Assembly: GCA_031277805.1 (NCBI GenBank)
Contig: JAITLR010000007.1
Span: 372,001 to 436,000 of the forward strand
DNA length: 64,000 bases
Direction of reading: 5' to 3'
Origin: Comamonas sp.
GTDB taxonomy: Bacteria; Pseudomonadota; Gammaproteobacteria; Burkholderiales; Burkholderiaceae_C
The translations under genes were made by a program, and so were the position numbers. The stretch's first letter is position 1; the number at the start of each line of letters is the position of its first letter. Under the pieces are notes generated by a model. That model was not told the origin of the DNA and did no database searches. It saw only the letters and a list, made by a program, of their open reading frames with translations. Below, in pieces: positions 55,917 to 64,000 of this stretch.

Positions 55917-55994
55917 TTGCGCAAAGTCTCTGTCGCTGCGGGAGGAGATCGCAGTCGCATTCTTGTGTGGCCGAATCCAGGCCTCATACCGAGG

Positions 55995-57032
55995 CTATAC
56001 CTCCCAGGAACCATGGCGCAGTTGACGGGGGGAGCTGCCAAACCAGCGTTGGCAGGCACGGGTGAGCACGGTCTGGTCTGAATACCCCAGCAACTGCGCG
56101 ATATGGCCCAGGCTCAGGTCAGGCTGCGAGAGCAACTGGCCTACCCAGGTCTTGCGCGCAGCATCGCGCAGTTCCTCGAAGGCGGCACCTTCCGCCTGCA
56201 GGCGCCGCTGCAGGGTGCGCGGGTGCTGGCTCAGGGCGCGTGCTACCGAGGGCAGGTCGGCCATGCCCATGCGCACCAGATTGGCCAGCGCGCTGCGCAC
56301 CTGGTCTGTCACGCTGGTATCCCTGCCCGGCGTTGCGCCCAACAAGAAACGTTCGACAAACTGCTGCAGCAGCCGGTTGTGTCTAGGCATGGGCTGACGC
56401 CAGGCCAGCGGGTCGATGGCAATGCCGTCAAAGCTGGAGCCAAAGCGCGGCAACTGGCCCAGGTGCCGCCGGTATTGTGCACCGCTGCCCACAGGGGCAT
56501 GGCGCAGATGGATGGCCGAGGGGCGCAGCGCGCCTTCGGACAGCACATGGATCAGCCGGCACATATAGGCCACGCAGATTTCCGTGCCCTGGGGCATGTG
56601 GGTTGGGGAGGGCAGGCGCGAAAACACTTCCACGCATTCCAGTCCCTCGTCAGGCGCCATGAAGGTTCTGTAGCTCAGGGTGGGGTTGTGGAAGTGGACA
56701 TACTTGCCGCCCTGCATCATGCCCTCGCGCACGGTGGGCGCGGACTGTATGACCAGCCCCAGCAGGCCCAGGGTTTCGACACCTTGCAGGGCGCACAGGC
56801 GCAGCCCGAAATCGTTCACAACCAGTACGCGGGCGGCTTCCTCTATGGCCTGGGCCACGGCGTGGCTGGGCAGGTAGCGCTCGGGGTCGGTCAGATCGTC
56901 CGGCACCAGGCCGCAGACGCGCAGGATGGCAGCGGGGTCTCCGTCATGCGCGCGCACCAGTTCTTCAAAGCCCGCGAGCGAGGCGGCTCGGACACGGGTC
57001 ATGACAGCGGAATCGGGGGATTTGGCAAGCAT
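55995..57032 (-). CDS. AraC-family transcriptional regulator
   Basis: About 345 residues if the ATG at 57032 is used; in-frame alternatives are GTG 57083 and ATG 57002, and no site has a clear ribosome-binding sequence. The N-terminal half is the OruR/ToxR-like effector domain (FEELVRAHDGDPAAILRVCGL). The C-terminal half has two helix-turn-helices: LPSVARALSQHPRTLQRRLQAEG, then LGHIAQLLGYSDQTVLTRACQRWFG. It is divergent from the flavin monooxygenase gene, so it is probably its regulator, in the way ChnR controls cyclohexanone monooxygenase genes. Confidence 0.88.
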   Translation of the reverse strand: MLAKSPDSAVMTRVRAASLAGFEELVRAHDGDPAAILRVCGLVPDDLTDPERYLPSHAVAQAIEEAARVLVVNDFGLRLCALQGVETLGLLGLVIQSAPTVREGMMQGGKYVHFHNPTLSYRTFMAPDEGLECVEVFSRLPSPTHMPQGTEICVAYMCRLIHVLSEGALRPSAIHLRHAPVGSGAQYRRHLGQLPRFGSSFDGIAIDPLAWRQPMPRHNRLLQQFVERFLLGATPGRDTSVTDQVRSALANLVRMGMADLPSVARALSQHPRTLQRRLQAEGAAFEELRDAARKTWVGQLLSQPDLSLGHIAQLLGYSDQTVLTRACQRWFGSSPRQLRHGSWEV

Positions 57033-57145
57033 CAGGGTATCTACGGCATGTCGCTCAAGATCAAAATCCTGTCGCGTAAACACAAGTTTTGCCAGAGGGG
57101 TAGACCTAGCATGGCTGCGTCACAGATACCCAGGAGACACCCCGT

Positions 57146-58606
57146 ATGGCACAGCATTTCGACTTTCTCATCATCGGTGCCGGTATTTCCGGCATTGGTG
57201 CAGCCCGCCACCTGCGCGAGAAGTTCCCGGACCGCAGCCTCGCCATCCTCGAAGCCATGGACGGCTTCGGCGGCACCTGGTGGACGCACCGCTATCCGGG
57301 CGCGCGTTCGGACAGCGATCTGTTCACCTATGGCTATGGCTTCAAGCCCTGGACGGGCAATGCCATCGCCACGGCGGATGAGATTCGCCACTACCTGGCC
57401 GAGACCATTGAGGAGAACAGCCTGGCCCCGCTGATCCGCTACGGCCACAAGGTGCAGTCGGCCCACTGGTCGTCCGAAGACAAGCGCTGGACGCTGGAAG
57501 TGAGCTGCAGCGGCTTGGACGAGGTGCAGCGCTTTACCTGCAACTTCCTGTGGGTTTGTGCGGGCTATTACGACCATGACCAGGGGTATACGCCCGAGTG
57601 GCCAACGCTCAAGGACTTCAAGGGCCAGGTCATCCACCCGCAGCACTGGCCGCCGGAGCTGGATTACGCCGGCAAGCGCATGGTGGTCATAGGCTCGGGT
57701 GCCACAGCGGCCACGCTGATTCCCAGCCTGGCGCCGGATGCGGGCCATGTGACCATGCTGCAGCGCTCGCCCACCTTTTTTCTGCCCGCGTCCGAGCATC
57801 CGTTGGTGCCGCTGCTCAAGCCTTTGAATCTGCCCGATGAGTGGTATCACGAGATCATGCGCCGTGCCTTTATCGCGCGCACCGACGAGATTGTGAAAAC
57901 CTCCAGGCAGTACCCCGAGGCGATGCGCGCTTTTTTGCTCGGCGAGATTCGTCCGCACCTGCCCGAAGGCTTCGACATCGACAGGCACTTCAACCCCGGC
58001 TACCGCCCCTGGCAGCAGCGCATTGCCGTGGTGCCCAACGGCGACTTCTTCCTGGCCATGCGCGAGGGCAAGGCCTCGGTGGTGACGGACACCATAGAGA
58101 ACTTCGACGCCAGCGGCATCCAGCTGACCGGCGGCGGGCATCTGGACGCCGACATCATCGTTACTGCCACGGGCTTCAATCTCAAGCTGTTCGGCGGCAT
58201 TGCGTTCAGCGTGGATGGCGCGCCGGTGGATTTTCGCGAGCGCATCTCCTACCGGGGCGTGATGATCGAGGACATGCCCAATATGGCCTATACACAGGGC
58301 TACTTCCGCTCCAGCTGGACGCTGCGCTGCGACCTGGTGTGCGACTGGGTGTGTCGCTTGCTTGCCCATATGCACGAGCAGGGCCATGCCGAGGTGCGGC
58401 CCACCGTAGCCTCAGCCGATGCTGGCATGCAGCGCCTGTCATGGATAGAGGCCGACAACTTCAACGCCGGTTATGTGCTGCGTGCGCAGGATGCCATGTT
58501 CGGCCAGGGCGACCGCCAGCCCTGGAGGCACGACATGGAGTACGCCGAAGAGCGCGTGGCTCTGCCTGCCGCATCGCTGCAGGAAGATGCCTTGGCCTAT
58601 CGCTAG
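57146..58606 (+). CDS. Flavin-containing (Baeyer-Villiger type) monooxygenase
   Basis: 486 residues. FAD-binding GAGISGIGAA is at residues 11-20. The Baeyer-Villiger fingerprint FxGxxxHxxxWP is present as FKGQVIHPQHWP near 160. The NADPH-binding GSGATAATLIP follows, with a conserved ATGFN late. It would insert oxygen next to a ketone to give an ester or lactone, using NADPH. It is somewhat shorter than cyclohexanone monooxygenase (about 540). AGGAG precedes the ATG. The next gene encodes an esterase that could cleave the product. Confidence 0.92.
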   Translation: MAQHFDFLIIGAGISGIGAARHLREKFPDRSLAILEAMDGFGGTWWTHRYPGARSDSDLFTYGYGFKPWTGNAIATADEIRHYLAETIEENSLAPLIRYGHKVQSAHWSSEDKRWTLEVSCSGLDEVQRFTCNFLWVCAGYYDHDQGYTPEWPTLKDFKGQVIHPQHWPPELDYAGKRMVVIGSGATAATLIPSLAPDAGHVTMLQRSPTFFLPASEHPLVPLLKPLNLPDEWYHEIMRRAFIARTDEIVKTSRQYPEAMRAFLLGEIRPHLPEGFDIDRHFNPGYRPWQQRIAVVPNGDFFLAMREGKASVVTDTIENFDASGIQLTGGGHLDADIIVTATGFNLKLFGGIAFSVDGAPVDFRERISYRGVMIEDMPNMAYTQGYFRSSWTLRCDLVCDWVCRLLAHMHEQGHAEVRPTVASADAGMQRLSWIEADNFNAGYVLRAQDAMFGQGDRQPWRHDMEYAEERVALPAASLQEDALAYR

Positions 58607-58660
58607 GTCCGTCCCCCGTATCCCTTGCCTCGATCTTTATAACGACAGGAGACTTCAACC

Positions 58661-59608
58661 ATGGCTCTCGATCCCCATCTGGCCGGCGTCCTGCAGCAGC
58701 TGGCCGCTGCCAACAGGAAATCCACGGCCGAAGGCACACCCGAAGAAGGCCGTGCCGGCTATCTGGCGCTGACCAAAGGCTCGCTCACGCCGGAACAGAT
58801 CGTGCCCGTGGCTAGCGTGCAGGACATCTCTGTGCCCGGTGGCGCGGGTCCTGTGGCCGCGCGTATCTACCGGCCCGAAGGCGCTGGGCCTTTTCCCACC
58901 GTGGCCTATTTCCACGGCGGGGGCTACGTCATCGGCAACCTGGATACGCACGACAACATGTGCCGTGAGATCTGCCGTGGCGCGCAGGCCGTGGTGGTGT
59001 CGGTGGACTACCGACTTGCCCCCGAGCATCCCTTCCCCGCAGGCATAGAGGACGCCGTGGCCTCTGCCAAATGGGTGGTTGCCAACGCGCATGAGCTGGG
59101 GGGCAGCGCCATGGTGGCTGTGGCGGGCGACAGCGCGGGCGGTAACTTCTGCGCCGTGGTGACGCAGCAGCTGCGCGATGCGGGCATTCCCCTGGCAGCG
59201 CAGTTCCTCATCTACCCTGCGGTGGACCACGCCGCCGCCGAGTACGCCAGTGCCGAGCAGAACGCCAGGGGCTACTTCCTTGAAGCCGAAACCATGGCCT
59301 GGTTCTATAACCACTACGCGGGCGGCTATGCCGATACGCTGGACCCGCGCCTGGCACCGCTACAGGCCCAAAGCCTGGCCAACCTGCCGCCCGCCGTGAT
59401 CGTGAATGCCGAATTCGATCCGCTACGGGACCAGGGCGCGGCCTATGCCCATGCACTGCGCGCCGCAGGTGGCCAGGCCGAACTGATCGAAGGGGCGGGC
59501 ATGATCCATGGCTTCTTCGACATGGGCCGTTGGTCGCCGGGCGCGCAGGCCGTCATCACGCGCAGCATCGAGCGCTTTGCCGCGCTGCTGAAATCGCAAA
59601 CCCGTTGA
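58661..59608 (+). CDS. Hormone-sensitive-lipase-family esterase
   Basis: 315 residues with an intact catalytic set: oxyanion motif YFHGGGYVIG, nucleophile GDSAGG, acid in NAEFDPLRDQG and His in MIHGFFD. It hydrolyses short or medium-chain carboxyl esters in the cytoplasm. It follows the flavin monooxygenase in the same direction, so ester or lactone hydrolysis after a Baeyer-Villiger step is the natural inference. It makes a useful contrast with the degenerate relative at 9128. Confidence 0.93.
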   Translation: MALDPHLAGVLQQLAAANRKSTAEGTPEEGRAGYLALTKGSLTPEQIVPVASVQDISVPGGAGPVAARIYRPEGAGPFPTVAYFHGGGYVIGNLDTHDNMCREICRGAQAVVVSVDYRLAPEHPFPAGIEDAVASAKWVVANAHELGGSAMVAVAGDSAGGNFCAVVTQQLRDAGIPLAAQFLIYPAVDHAAAEYASAEQNARGYFLEAETMAWFYNHYAGGYADTLDPRLAPLQAQSLANLPPAVIVNAEFDPLRDQGAAYAHALRAAGGQAELIEGAGMIHGFFDMGRWSPGAQAVITRSIERFAALLKSQTR

Positions 59609-59618
59609 GGAGAGCAAT

Positions 59619-60575
59619 ATGACCCATGTGAATCATTTGACCGTCCTGGGTTCGGGCGTACTGGGCGGACAGATCGCCTGGCACAGCGCGTTCAAGGGCA
59701 AAACCGTGGCCGTCTACGACATCTCGGATGAAGCGCTGGAGCGCTGCCGCGCCGCACAGGAGCAGTACGCCGCCATCTATCTGGCCGAAATGGGCGCCAG
59801 CAAGGCCGACATCGAAGCCACGCGCCAGCGCCTGAGCTTCACCACGGACATGGCACAGGCCGTGGCCAAGGCCGACCTGGTCATTGAAGCCGTGCCGGAG
59901 ATCCCGGATGTCAAGACCGGTGTCTACCAGCAGATGGCGCCGCTGCTGCAGGACCACACCGTGGTCGCCACCAATTCGTCCACCTTTTTGCCCAGCGATT
60001 TCGCGGCTGCCACGGGCCGACCGGAAAAGTTCTGCGCGCTGCACTACGCCAACTACATCTGGTCGGCCAATGTCGTGGAAATCATGCCGCACGCGGCGAC
60101 GGCCCGGGCCACGCTGGAGACCGTCGCCCAGTTCGGCATCGAGACCGGCATGGTGCCGATTCCCATCGCCACGGAGCACAACGGCTATGTCATCAACACC
60201 TGGTTCCCCGCACTGCTCAAGGCCGCCCAGACGCTGGTGACCAACGGCATCGCCACGCCCGAGGATGTGGACCGCACCTTCCTGATCGCCAACCGCGGTG
60301 CCCGCATGGGCCCGTTCGGCATGATGGACATCGTGGGCATGAAGACCTGTTATGACGTATCCATTTACTGGGGGCAGTTGCAGGGCGACACGCAGCAACT
60401 GGCCAATGCCGAATATGTCAAAACCCAGTTGATGGACAAGGGACGCACCGGCGTGCTGGCGGGCAAGGGCTATTACGACTATCCGAATCCGGTCTATGCA
60501 GCGGCGGGCTTTCTGGATGTGCCAGCGCTGTCGCAGCTGTCCGCCATTGTTGATCGCTGCATTCCCAAGGCCTAA
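59619..60575 (+). CDS. 3-Hydroxyacyl-CoA dehydrogenase family protein
   Basis: 318 residues, single NAD-binding and C-terminal domain, as in beta-hydroxyacyl-CoA or L-carnitine dehydrogenases. NAD motif GSGVLGGQIAWHSAFKG, then YDISDEALERC, VIEAVPEIPDVK and the catalytic His in FCALHYANYIW. The active-site Glu/Asn region follows (VVEIMPH, EHNGYVINT). It oxidises a 3-hydroxy acid or its CoA ester. It begins 10 bases after the esterase gene and so belongs to the same catabolic operon. Substrate unknown. Confidence 0.88.
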   Translation: MTHVNHLTVLGSGVLGGQIAWHSAFKGKTVAVYDISDEALERCRAAQEQYAAIYLAEMGASKADIEATRQRLSFTTDMAQAVAKADLVIEAVPEIPDVKTGVYQQMAPLLQDHTVVATNSSTFLPSDFAAATGRPEKFCALHYANYIWSANVVEIMPHAATARATLETVAQFGIETGMVPIPIATEHNGYVINTWFPALLKAAQTLVTNGIATPEDVDRTFLIANRGARMGPFGMMDIVGMKTCYDVSIYWGQLQGDTQQLANAEYVKTQLMDKGRTGVLAGKGYYDYPNPVYAAAGFLDVPALSQLSAIVDRCIPKA

Positions 60576-60699
60576 GCCTTCTATGCACTTGCGGTGGGCC
60601 GCAGTGCCTGCCTCTCTGCCCGGTGTTGTCGCCAAGCGGTACCGGGCGGGCGCATGACGTGCGCCGATCCTCTAGGCTTGAACGGGAAGGGTTTGCCCC

Positions 60700-62118
60700 A
60701 TGAGCGCAACGCCAATGATTCCATCCAGCGTTACCAGTGAGCGACTGCCTCTGGGAGCCGTGTCCTGGTCACTTTTTGAGGCTGGGCGCAATCCCTTCGT
60801 CATGCTGGTGACGATCTATGTCTTCATGCCCTACTTCTCCACCATCATGGTGGGTGACCCCATCAAGGGGCAGGCGCTGGTTGCGGCCTATGGGCAGTGG
60901 GCCGGCTGGATCGTGGCCTTGACGGCGCCCTTGCTGGGTGCATCGATTGACCGAATAGGCCCACGCAAGCCGCTGCTGCTGGTGTCCACGGCCGTCATGG
61001 CCGCGCTGATGATCTCGCTGTGGTGGGCCAGGCCAGATGGCTCAGGCCTGGGCATCACTGGCGTGGTGGTGGCCGCCGTCGTGATCAATGTGTTGTTCGG
61101 CTATACCGAAGTGCTACACAACGCCATGCTGGCCCAGGCAGCCGGCCAGCGTCTGGCACACAAGGCCTCGGGGTTGGGCCTGGCCCTGTCGAATGCGATT
61201 TCGGTGATGGTGCTGATCTTTGTTCTATGGGCCTTTGCCCTGCCTGGCAAAGTGCCATGGAGCTGGATTCCCGCTGAACCCTTGTTCGGCCTGAACTCTG
61301 CCGCCCACGAGCCGGAGCGCATTGTCGGACCCATTGCCGGCATGCTGTTCCTGATCGGCGCGCTGCCGCTGTTTCTTTTCACGCCCGACATGGCGCGCAG
61401 CAACTCCAGCATTGGGCAGGCACTGAGCGAAGGGATTGGCGCTTTGCGCGGCATGGTGGGCAAGCTGCGCGGCCACCGTGACATGAGTATCTTCCTGTGC
61501 GCACGCATGCTGTATGTTGACGCGATGACGGCGGTGCTGCTTTTCAGCGGCGTTTATGCTGCTGGCGTCATGCATTGGGACACATTGACCATGCTCGGCT
61601 ATGGCGTGCTGCTCAGCATATTCGCGGCGTTGGGCGGGATTCTGGGCAGCAAGCTGGATGCTGTACTGGGCCCCAAGACCGCCATACAGATCGAAGTGCT
61701 GATGACGCTGCTGGGGCTTTGCGCCGTCATCGGAATCTCGCCCGAGCGCATTCTGTTTCTGTGGAGCTACGACAAGGCAACGGCTGTGCCTTTGTGGGAT
61801 GGTCCGTTTTTCCGCACCCTGCCGGACCTCGTCTACCTGTTGATCGGTTTTTCCAACGCGGCCTTTATCACTGCGTCATATGCGTCCAGCCGTACCTTGC
61901 TGCTGCGGCTTACCCCGCCAGGGGAAAGCGGCACCTTCTTCGGAATATTCGCTCTCTCTGGCACGGCAACCGTATGGCTGGGGTCGCTGCTGGTGCATAT
62001 GGCCACCGAGGCTTATCACTCGCAGCAGGCGGGTATGGCAGCCATTGCCATATTGATGGGGTGCGGGCTGATCGGCATGTGCTTTGTGCGCGGTGGCCGC
62101 ACATTCGAAGAGGGGTGA
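60700..62118 (+). CDS. MFS transporter (UMF1/Atg22-like)
   Basis: 472 residues, about 12 membrane helices. VSWSLFEAGRNPFVMLVTIYVFMPYFS and the first-loop LLGASIDRIGPRKPLL are typical of the UMF1/Atg22-like branch, which is often involved in efflux of small organic solutes. The second half begins at RMLYVDAMTAVLLFSGVYAAGVMHW. It lies about 125 bases after the dehydrogenase gene in the same direction. It may carry substrate or product of the adjacent enzymes. Confidence 0.85.
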   Translation: MSATPMIPSSVTSERLPLGAVSWSLFEAGRNPFVMLVTIYVFMPYFSTIMVGDPIKGQALVAAYGQWAGWIVALTAPLLGASIDRIGPRKPLLLVSTAVMAALMISLWWARPDGSGLGITGVVVAAVVINVLFGYTEVLHNAMLAQAAGQRLAHKASGLGLALSNAISVMVLIFVLWAFALPGKVPWSWIPAEPLFGLNSAAHEPERIVGPIAGMLFLIGALPLFLFTPDMARSNSSIGQALSEGIGALRGMVGKLRGHRDMSIFLCARMLYVDAMTAVLLFSGVYAAGVMHWDTLTMLGYGVLLSIFAALGGILGSKLDAVLGPKTAIQIEVLMTLLGLCAVIGISPERILFLWSYDKATAVPLWDGPFFRTLPDLVYLLIGFSNAAFITASYASSRTLLLRLTPPGESGTFFGIFALSGTATVWLGSLLVHMATEAYHSQQAGMAAIAILMGCGLIGMCFVRGGRTFEEG

Positions 62119-62142
62119 ACTAGTTCCAGGCGCGGTGCGGAC

Positions 62143-62164
62143 GCTGGAATAATATTGCTCCAGC
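62143..62164. other. Short inverted repeat between transporter and reductase genes
   Basis: GCTGGA, ten AT-rich bases, TCCAGC, 25 bases after the MFS stop. No T run follows. It could be a weak terminator or an operator for the aldo/keto reductase gene. Confidence 0.35.
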
Positions 62165-62227
62165 TTGTATAGCAGCTTGCACTCGCCGCGATTGTGGTTG
62201 CAGGCCTTTTGATGCAAAGGACAAATA

Positions 62228-63250
62228 ATGGAAAACCGCAAGATCGGCCCTTTTACCACTGCCAGTGTCGCGCTGGGCTGCATGAATTTCTGCCATGCCT
62301 ACGGCAACCCGGTCTCTGCCGAGCAGTCGCAGGCCGTGCTGCATGCGGCGCTGGATGCCGGCGTGACCCTGTTCGACACCGCCGCGCTCTATGGTTTTGG
62401 TGCCAGCGAATCGCTGATCGGCCCCGTGCTCAAGCCCCACCGCAACCACATCACCCTGGCCAGCAAATGCGGCATGGCCGGCGTGCGTGGTGAAGACGGC
62501 GTGATGCGCCGCGTCATCGACGGCCGTCCAAAAAACCTGCGTCAGAACTGCGAAGACAGTCTCAAGCGCCTGGGCACAGATGTGATCGATCTCTACTATC
62601 TGCATCGCTGGGACCGTAACGTGCCCATCGAGGAGTCGGTGGGCGAGATGGCGCGCCTGAAGGAAGAGGGCAAGGTTCGCGCTCTGGGTCTGTCGGAAGT
62701 GGGGGCCGATGCGCTGCGCCGCGCGCACAAGGAGCACCCGATCGCCGCGCTGCAAAGCGAATATTCGCTGTGGTCGCGCAATGCAGAGCTGGGCACGCTC
62801 GCCGCCTGCAAGGAACTGGGCATTGCCTATGTGGCCTTCAGTCCCATGGGTCGCGCCTTCTTCAGCGGCAAGCTGCAGCAGGTGGACAACCTGGTCAAGG
62901 GCGATATCCGCGCCTCCATGCCGCGCTTTGCCGGCGAGGCCTATGCGCAGAATCTGCGCCTGCTGGCGCCCATGCAGGCTGTGGCGAAAAAGGCCGGCTG
63001 CACGCTGGCCGAGCTGGCCATCGCCTGGGTGCTGCACCAGGGCGAGCATGTGATTGCCTTACCCGGCACCACCAGCGTGGAGCATCTGCACGAGAACATT
63101 CGTGGCGGCCGCGTCCATCTCGACGCCGAGCTGCTGGCCGAGCTCGATGACATCTTCAAGCCTGAAGCGATTGCTGGCGACCGCTATGCGCTGCAAGGCC
63201 AGGGCGAGGTCGATACCGAGAAATACGCGTTTGAAAAGCGCCCGGGCTAA
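62228..63250 (+). CDS. Aldo/keto reductase
   Basis: 340 residues, TIM barrel. The catalytic tetrad is visible: Asp and Tyr in FDTAALYGFGASE, Lys in ITLASKCG and His in YYLHRWD. ALGLSEVGADALRRA and LQSEYSLWSR are the usual following blocks. It reduces an aldehyde or ketone with NADPH, or works in reverse. It resembles the YghZ/AKR13-type bacterial enzymes. It closes the rightward group next to the flavin monooxygenase operon. Confidence 0.92.
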   Translation: MENRKIGPFTTASVALGCMNFCHAYGNPVSAEQSQAVLHAALDAGVTLFDTAALYGFGASESLIGPVLKPHRNHITLASKCGMAGVRGEDGVMRRVIDGRPKNLRQNCEDSLKRLGTDVIDLYYLHRWDRNVPIEESVGEMARLKEEGKVRALGLSEVGADALRRAHKEHPIAALQSEYSLWSRNAELGTLAACKELGIAYVAFSPMGRAFFSGKLQQVDNLVKGDIRASMPRFAGEAYAQNLRLLAPMQAVAKKAGCTLAELAIAWVLHQGEHVIALPGTTSVEHLHENIRGGRVHLDAELLAELDDIFKPEAIAGDRYALQGQGEVDTEKYAFEKRPG

Positions 63251-63292
63251 GGCCTTGGCCCGGTAGGGCGCGTAAGCTGGTTCTGCTTGGCT

Positions 63293-64000
63293 TCAGGTTT
63301 GGGGTAGGGCGTGCAGGGGAATATCCTTCTCCTGTGCCAACTGCATCAGTTGCGTGCAACTGCGGGCGGCCAGAAACCGGGCCACGCCCTGATGGATCTC
63401 GGGCTTGCGCATATCGGTGGGGTGGCTGAACAGCAGCTCCGCCGCTTCGCACAGGCGCTGGGCAAAGTGAGGCTCCAGCGCGGCCACGGCCACGATGCCG
63501 TCGGCACAGGGGTAGATGCGGTAGCCCGCATGGGCGCCGCCGACATCGCCGGCGGGCTGGGTCAAGCCCCAATGCCAGGGCAGGGCCAGCCATTGCGCGG
63601 CCTGGGCCAGACCGACCTCGCGCAGGATGCCGCGCCCGCTACGGCTGCTGACGAGCACGGCCTGGAGCACGGCCTCGCTGGCCATCAGCGCCCCCGCCAT
63701 ATCGGCAAACAGACTGGGGGGCAGGGCGGTGCTGTGCACGAGGCCCGCTTCGGCCTGATAGGTGAGGTCATGGCCGGGGACATCGGCCAGCTCGCCCGCG
63801 CTGCCGACCACGCGCACTAGCGACAGTGCGGGGTAGCGCTGCTGCAGGGCTTCCCAGCCCAGGCCCAGCTTGCTCAGGGCAGAAGGACGGAACGAGGTCA
63901 GCAGCACATCGGTTTGCGCCAGTTGCGCATGCAGGCTGGCCTGGCCTTCGGCAGTCTTGAGGTCAGCCTGCATGCGCTGCACATCTTGGTGCATTTGTGC
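63293..64000 (-). CDS. CaiB/BaiF-type CoA-transferase, partial
   Basis: The reverse frame is open to the window edge, so the N-terminus is missing. What is visible matches the family III CoA-transferases: LKTAEGQASLHAQLAQTDVLLTSFRPSALSKLGLG, LVRVVGSAGEL, DLTYQAEAGLV, and the later YPCADGIVAVAALEPHFAQRLCEAA. The catalytic Asp region (around HDLTYQA) is present. These enzymes move CoA between carboxylic acids. It is convergent with the aldo/keto reductase gene. Confidence 0.85.
   Translation of the reverse strand, partial: AQMHQDVQRMQADLKTAEGQASLHAQLAQTDVLLTSFRPSALSKLGLGWEALQQRYPALSLVRVVGSAGELADVPGHDLTYQAEAGLVHSTALPPSLFADMAGALMASEAVLQAVLVSSRSGRGILREVGLAQAAQWLALPWHWGLTQPAGDVGGAHAGYRIYPCADGIVAVAALEPHFAQRLCEAAELLFSHPTDMRKPEIHQGVARFLAARSCTQLMQLAQEKDIPLHALPQT

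Overview
The window looks like chromosomal DNA of a Comamonas-type betaproteobacterium (Comamonadaceae). The reasons are a high-GC core with strong codon bias, a protocatechuate 4,5-cleavage operon in the order known from Comamonas (pmdK-E-F-D-A-B-C), and intergenic palindromic repeats of a kind I associate with comamonads. The species call is an inference from gene content, not from a marker gene. I found no rRNA, tRNA, CRISPR array, transposase or replication origin.

Layout. 1-3.8 kb: leftward genes for a membrane protein (cut by the window edge), a lipoprotein, a zinc-ribbon membrane protein and a membrane-anchored metallophosphoesterase. 3.9-8 kb: hrpA, whose ATG directly follows a perfect 11-bp hairpin. 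8-16.1 kb: a LysR regulator divergent from a catalytically degenerate esterase-like protein and a complete MexEF-OprN-type RND efflux operon. 16.1-19.5 kb: a decayed MBL-fold nuclease, an HExxH protein, an FMN split-barrel protein and an acyl-CoA ligase.

19.8-43.2 kb is a group 2 (ABC-transporter) capsule locus: kpsM-T-E-D, then a glycerol-phosphate polymer module, then galU, pgi, gpsA, kpsC and kpsS. The module is a TagD-like glycerol-3-phosphate cytidylyltransferase, two tandem giant proteins with TPR, TagF-like and GT4-like domains, an S1/P1 nuclease, a CpsF-like protein and a stand-alone TagB/F-like transferase. Together these genes can make glycerol-3-phosphate (GpsA), activate it as CDP-glycerol (TagD), polymerise it with sugars (TagF-like/GT4 enzymes), put it on a Kdo-lipid primer (KpsC/KpsS) and export it (KpsMTED). 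I therefore predict a teichoic-acid-like capsule on a Gram-negative cell. Base composition falls sharply inside the second giant gene and stays low to about 34.3 kb, which suggests recombinational replacement of the serotype-specific core. Just after kpsS comes a translationally coupled trio (membrane alpha/beta-hydrolase-like protein, cytochrome P450, small membrane protein). A 33-residue membrane peptide gene too short for ordinary gene calling lies behind gpsA.

46.4-55.9 kb: a small secreted protein, then the pmd operon. The operon begins with a ModA-like protein lacking a signal peptide, holds a Tat-exported MBL-fold hydrolase between pmdF and pmdD, and ends at a strong shared terminator. 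56-64 kb: an AraC-type regulator divergent from a flavin monooxygenase, a hormone-sensitive-lipase-type esterase, a 3-hydroxyacyl-CoA dehydrogenase-like protein, an MFS transporter, an aldo/keto reductase and a CaiB-type CoA-transferase cut by the right edge. This set is reminiscent of ketone catabolism by Baeyer-Villiger oxidation.
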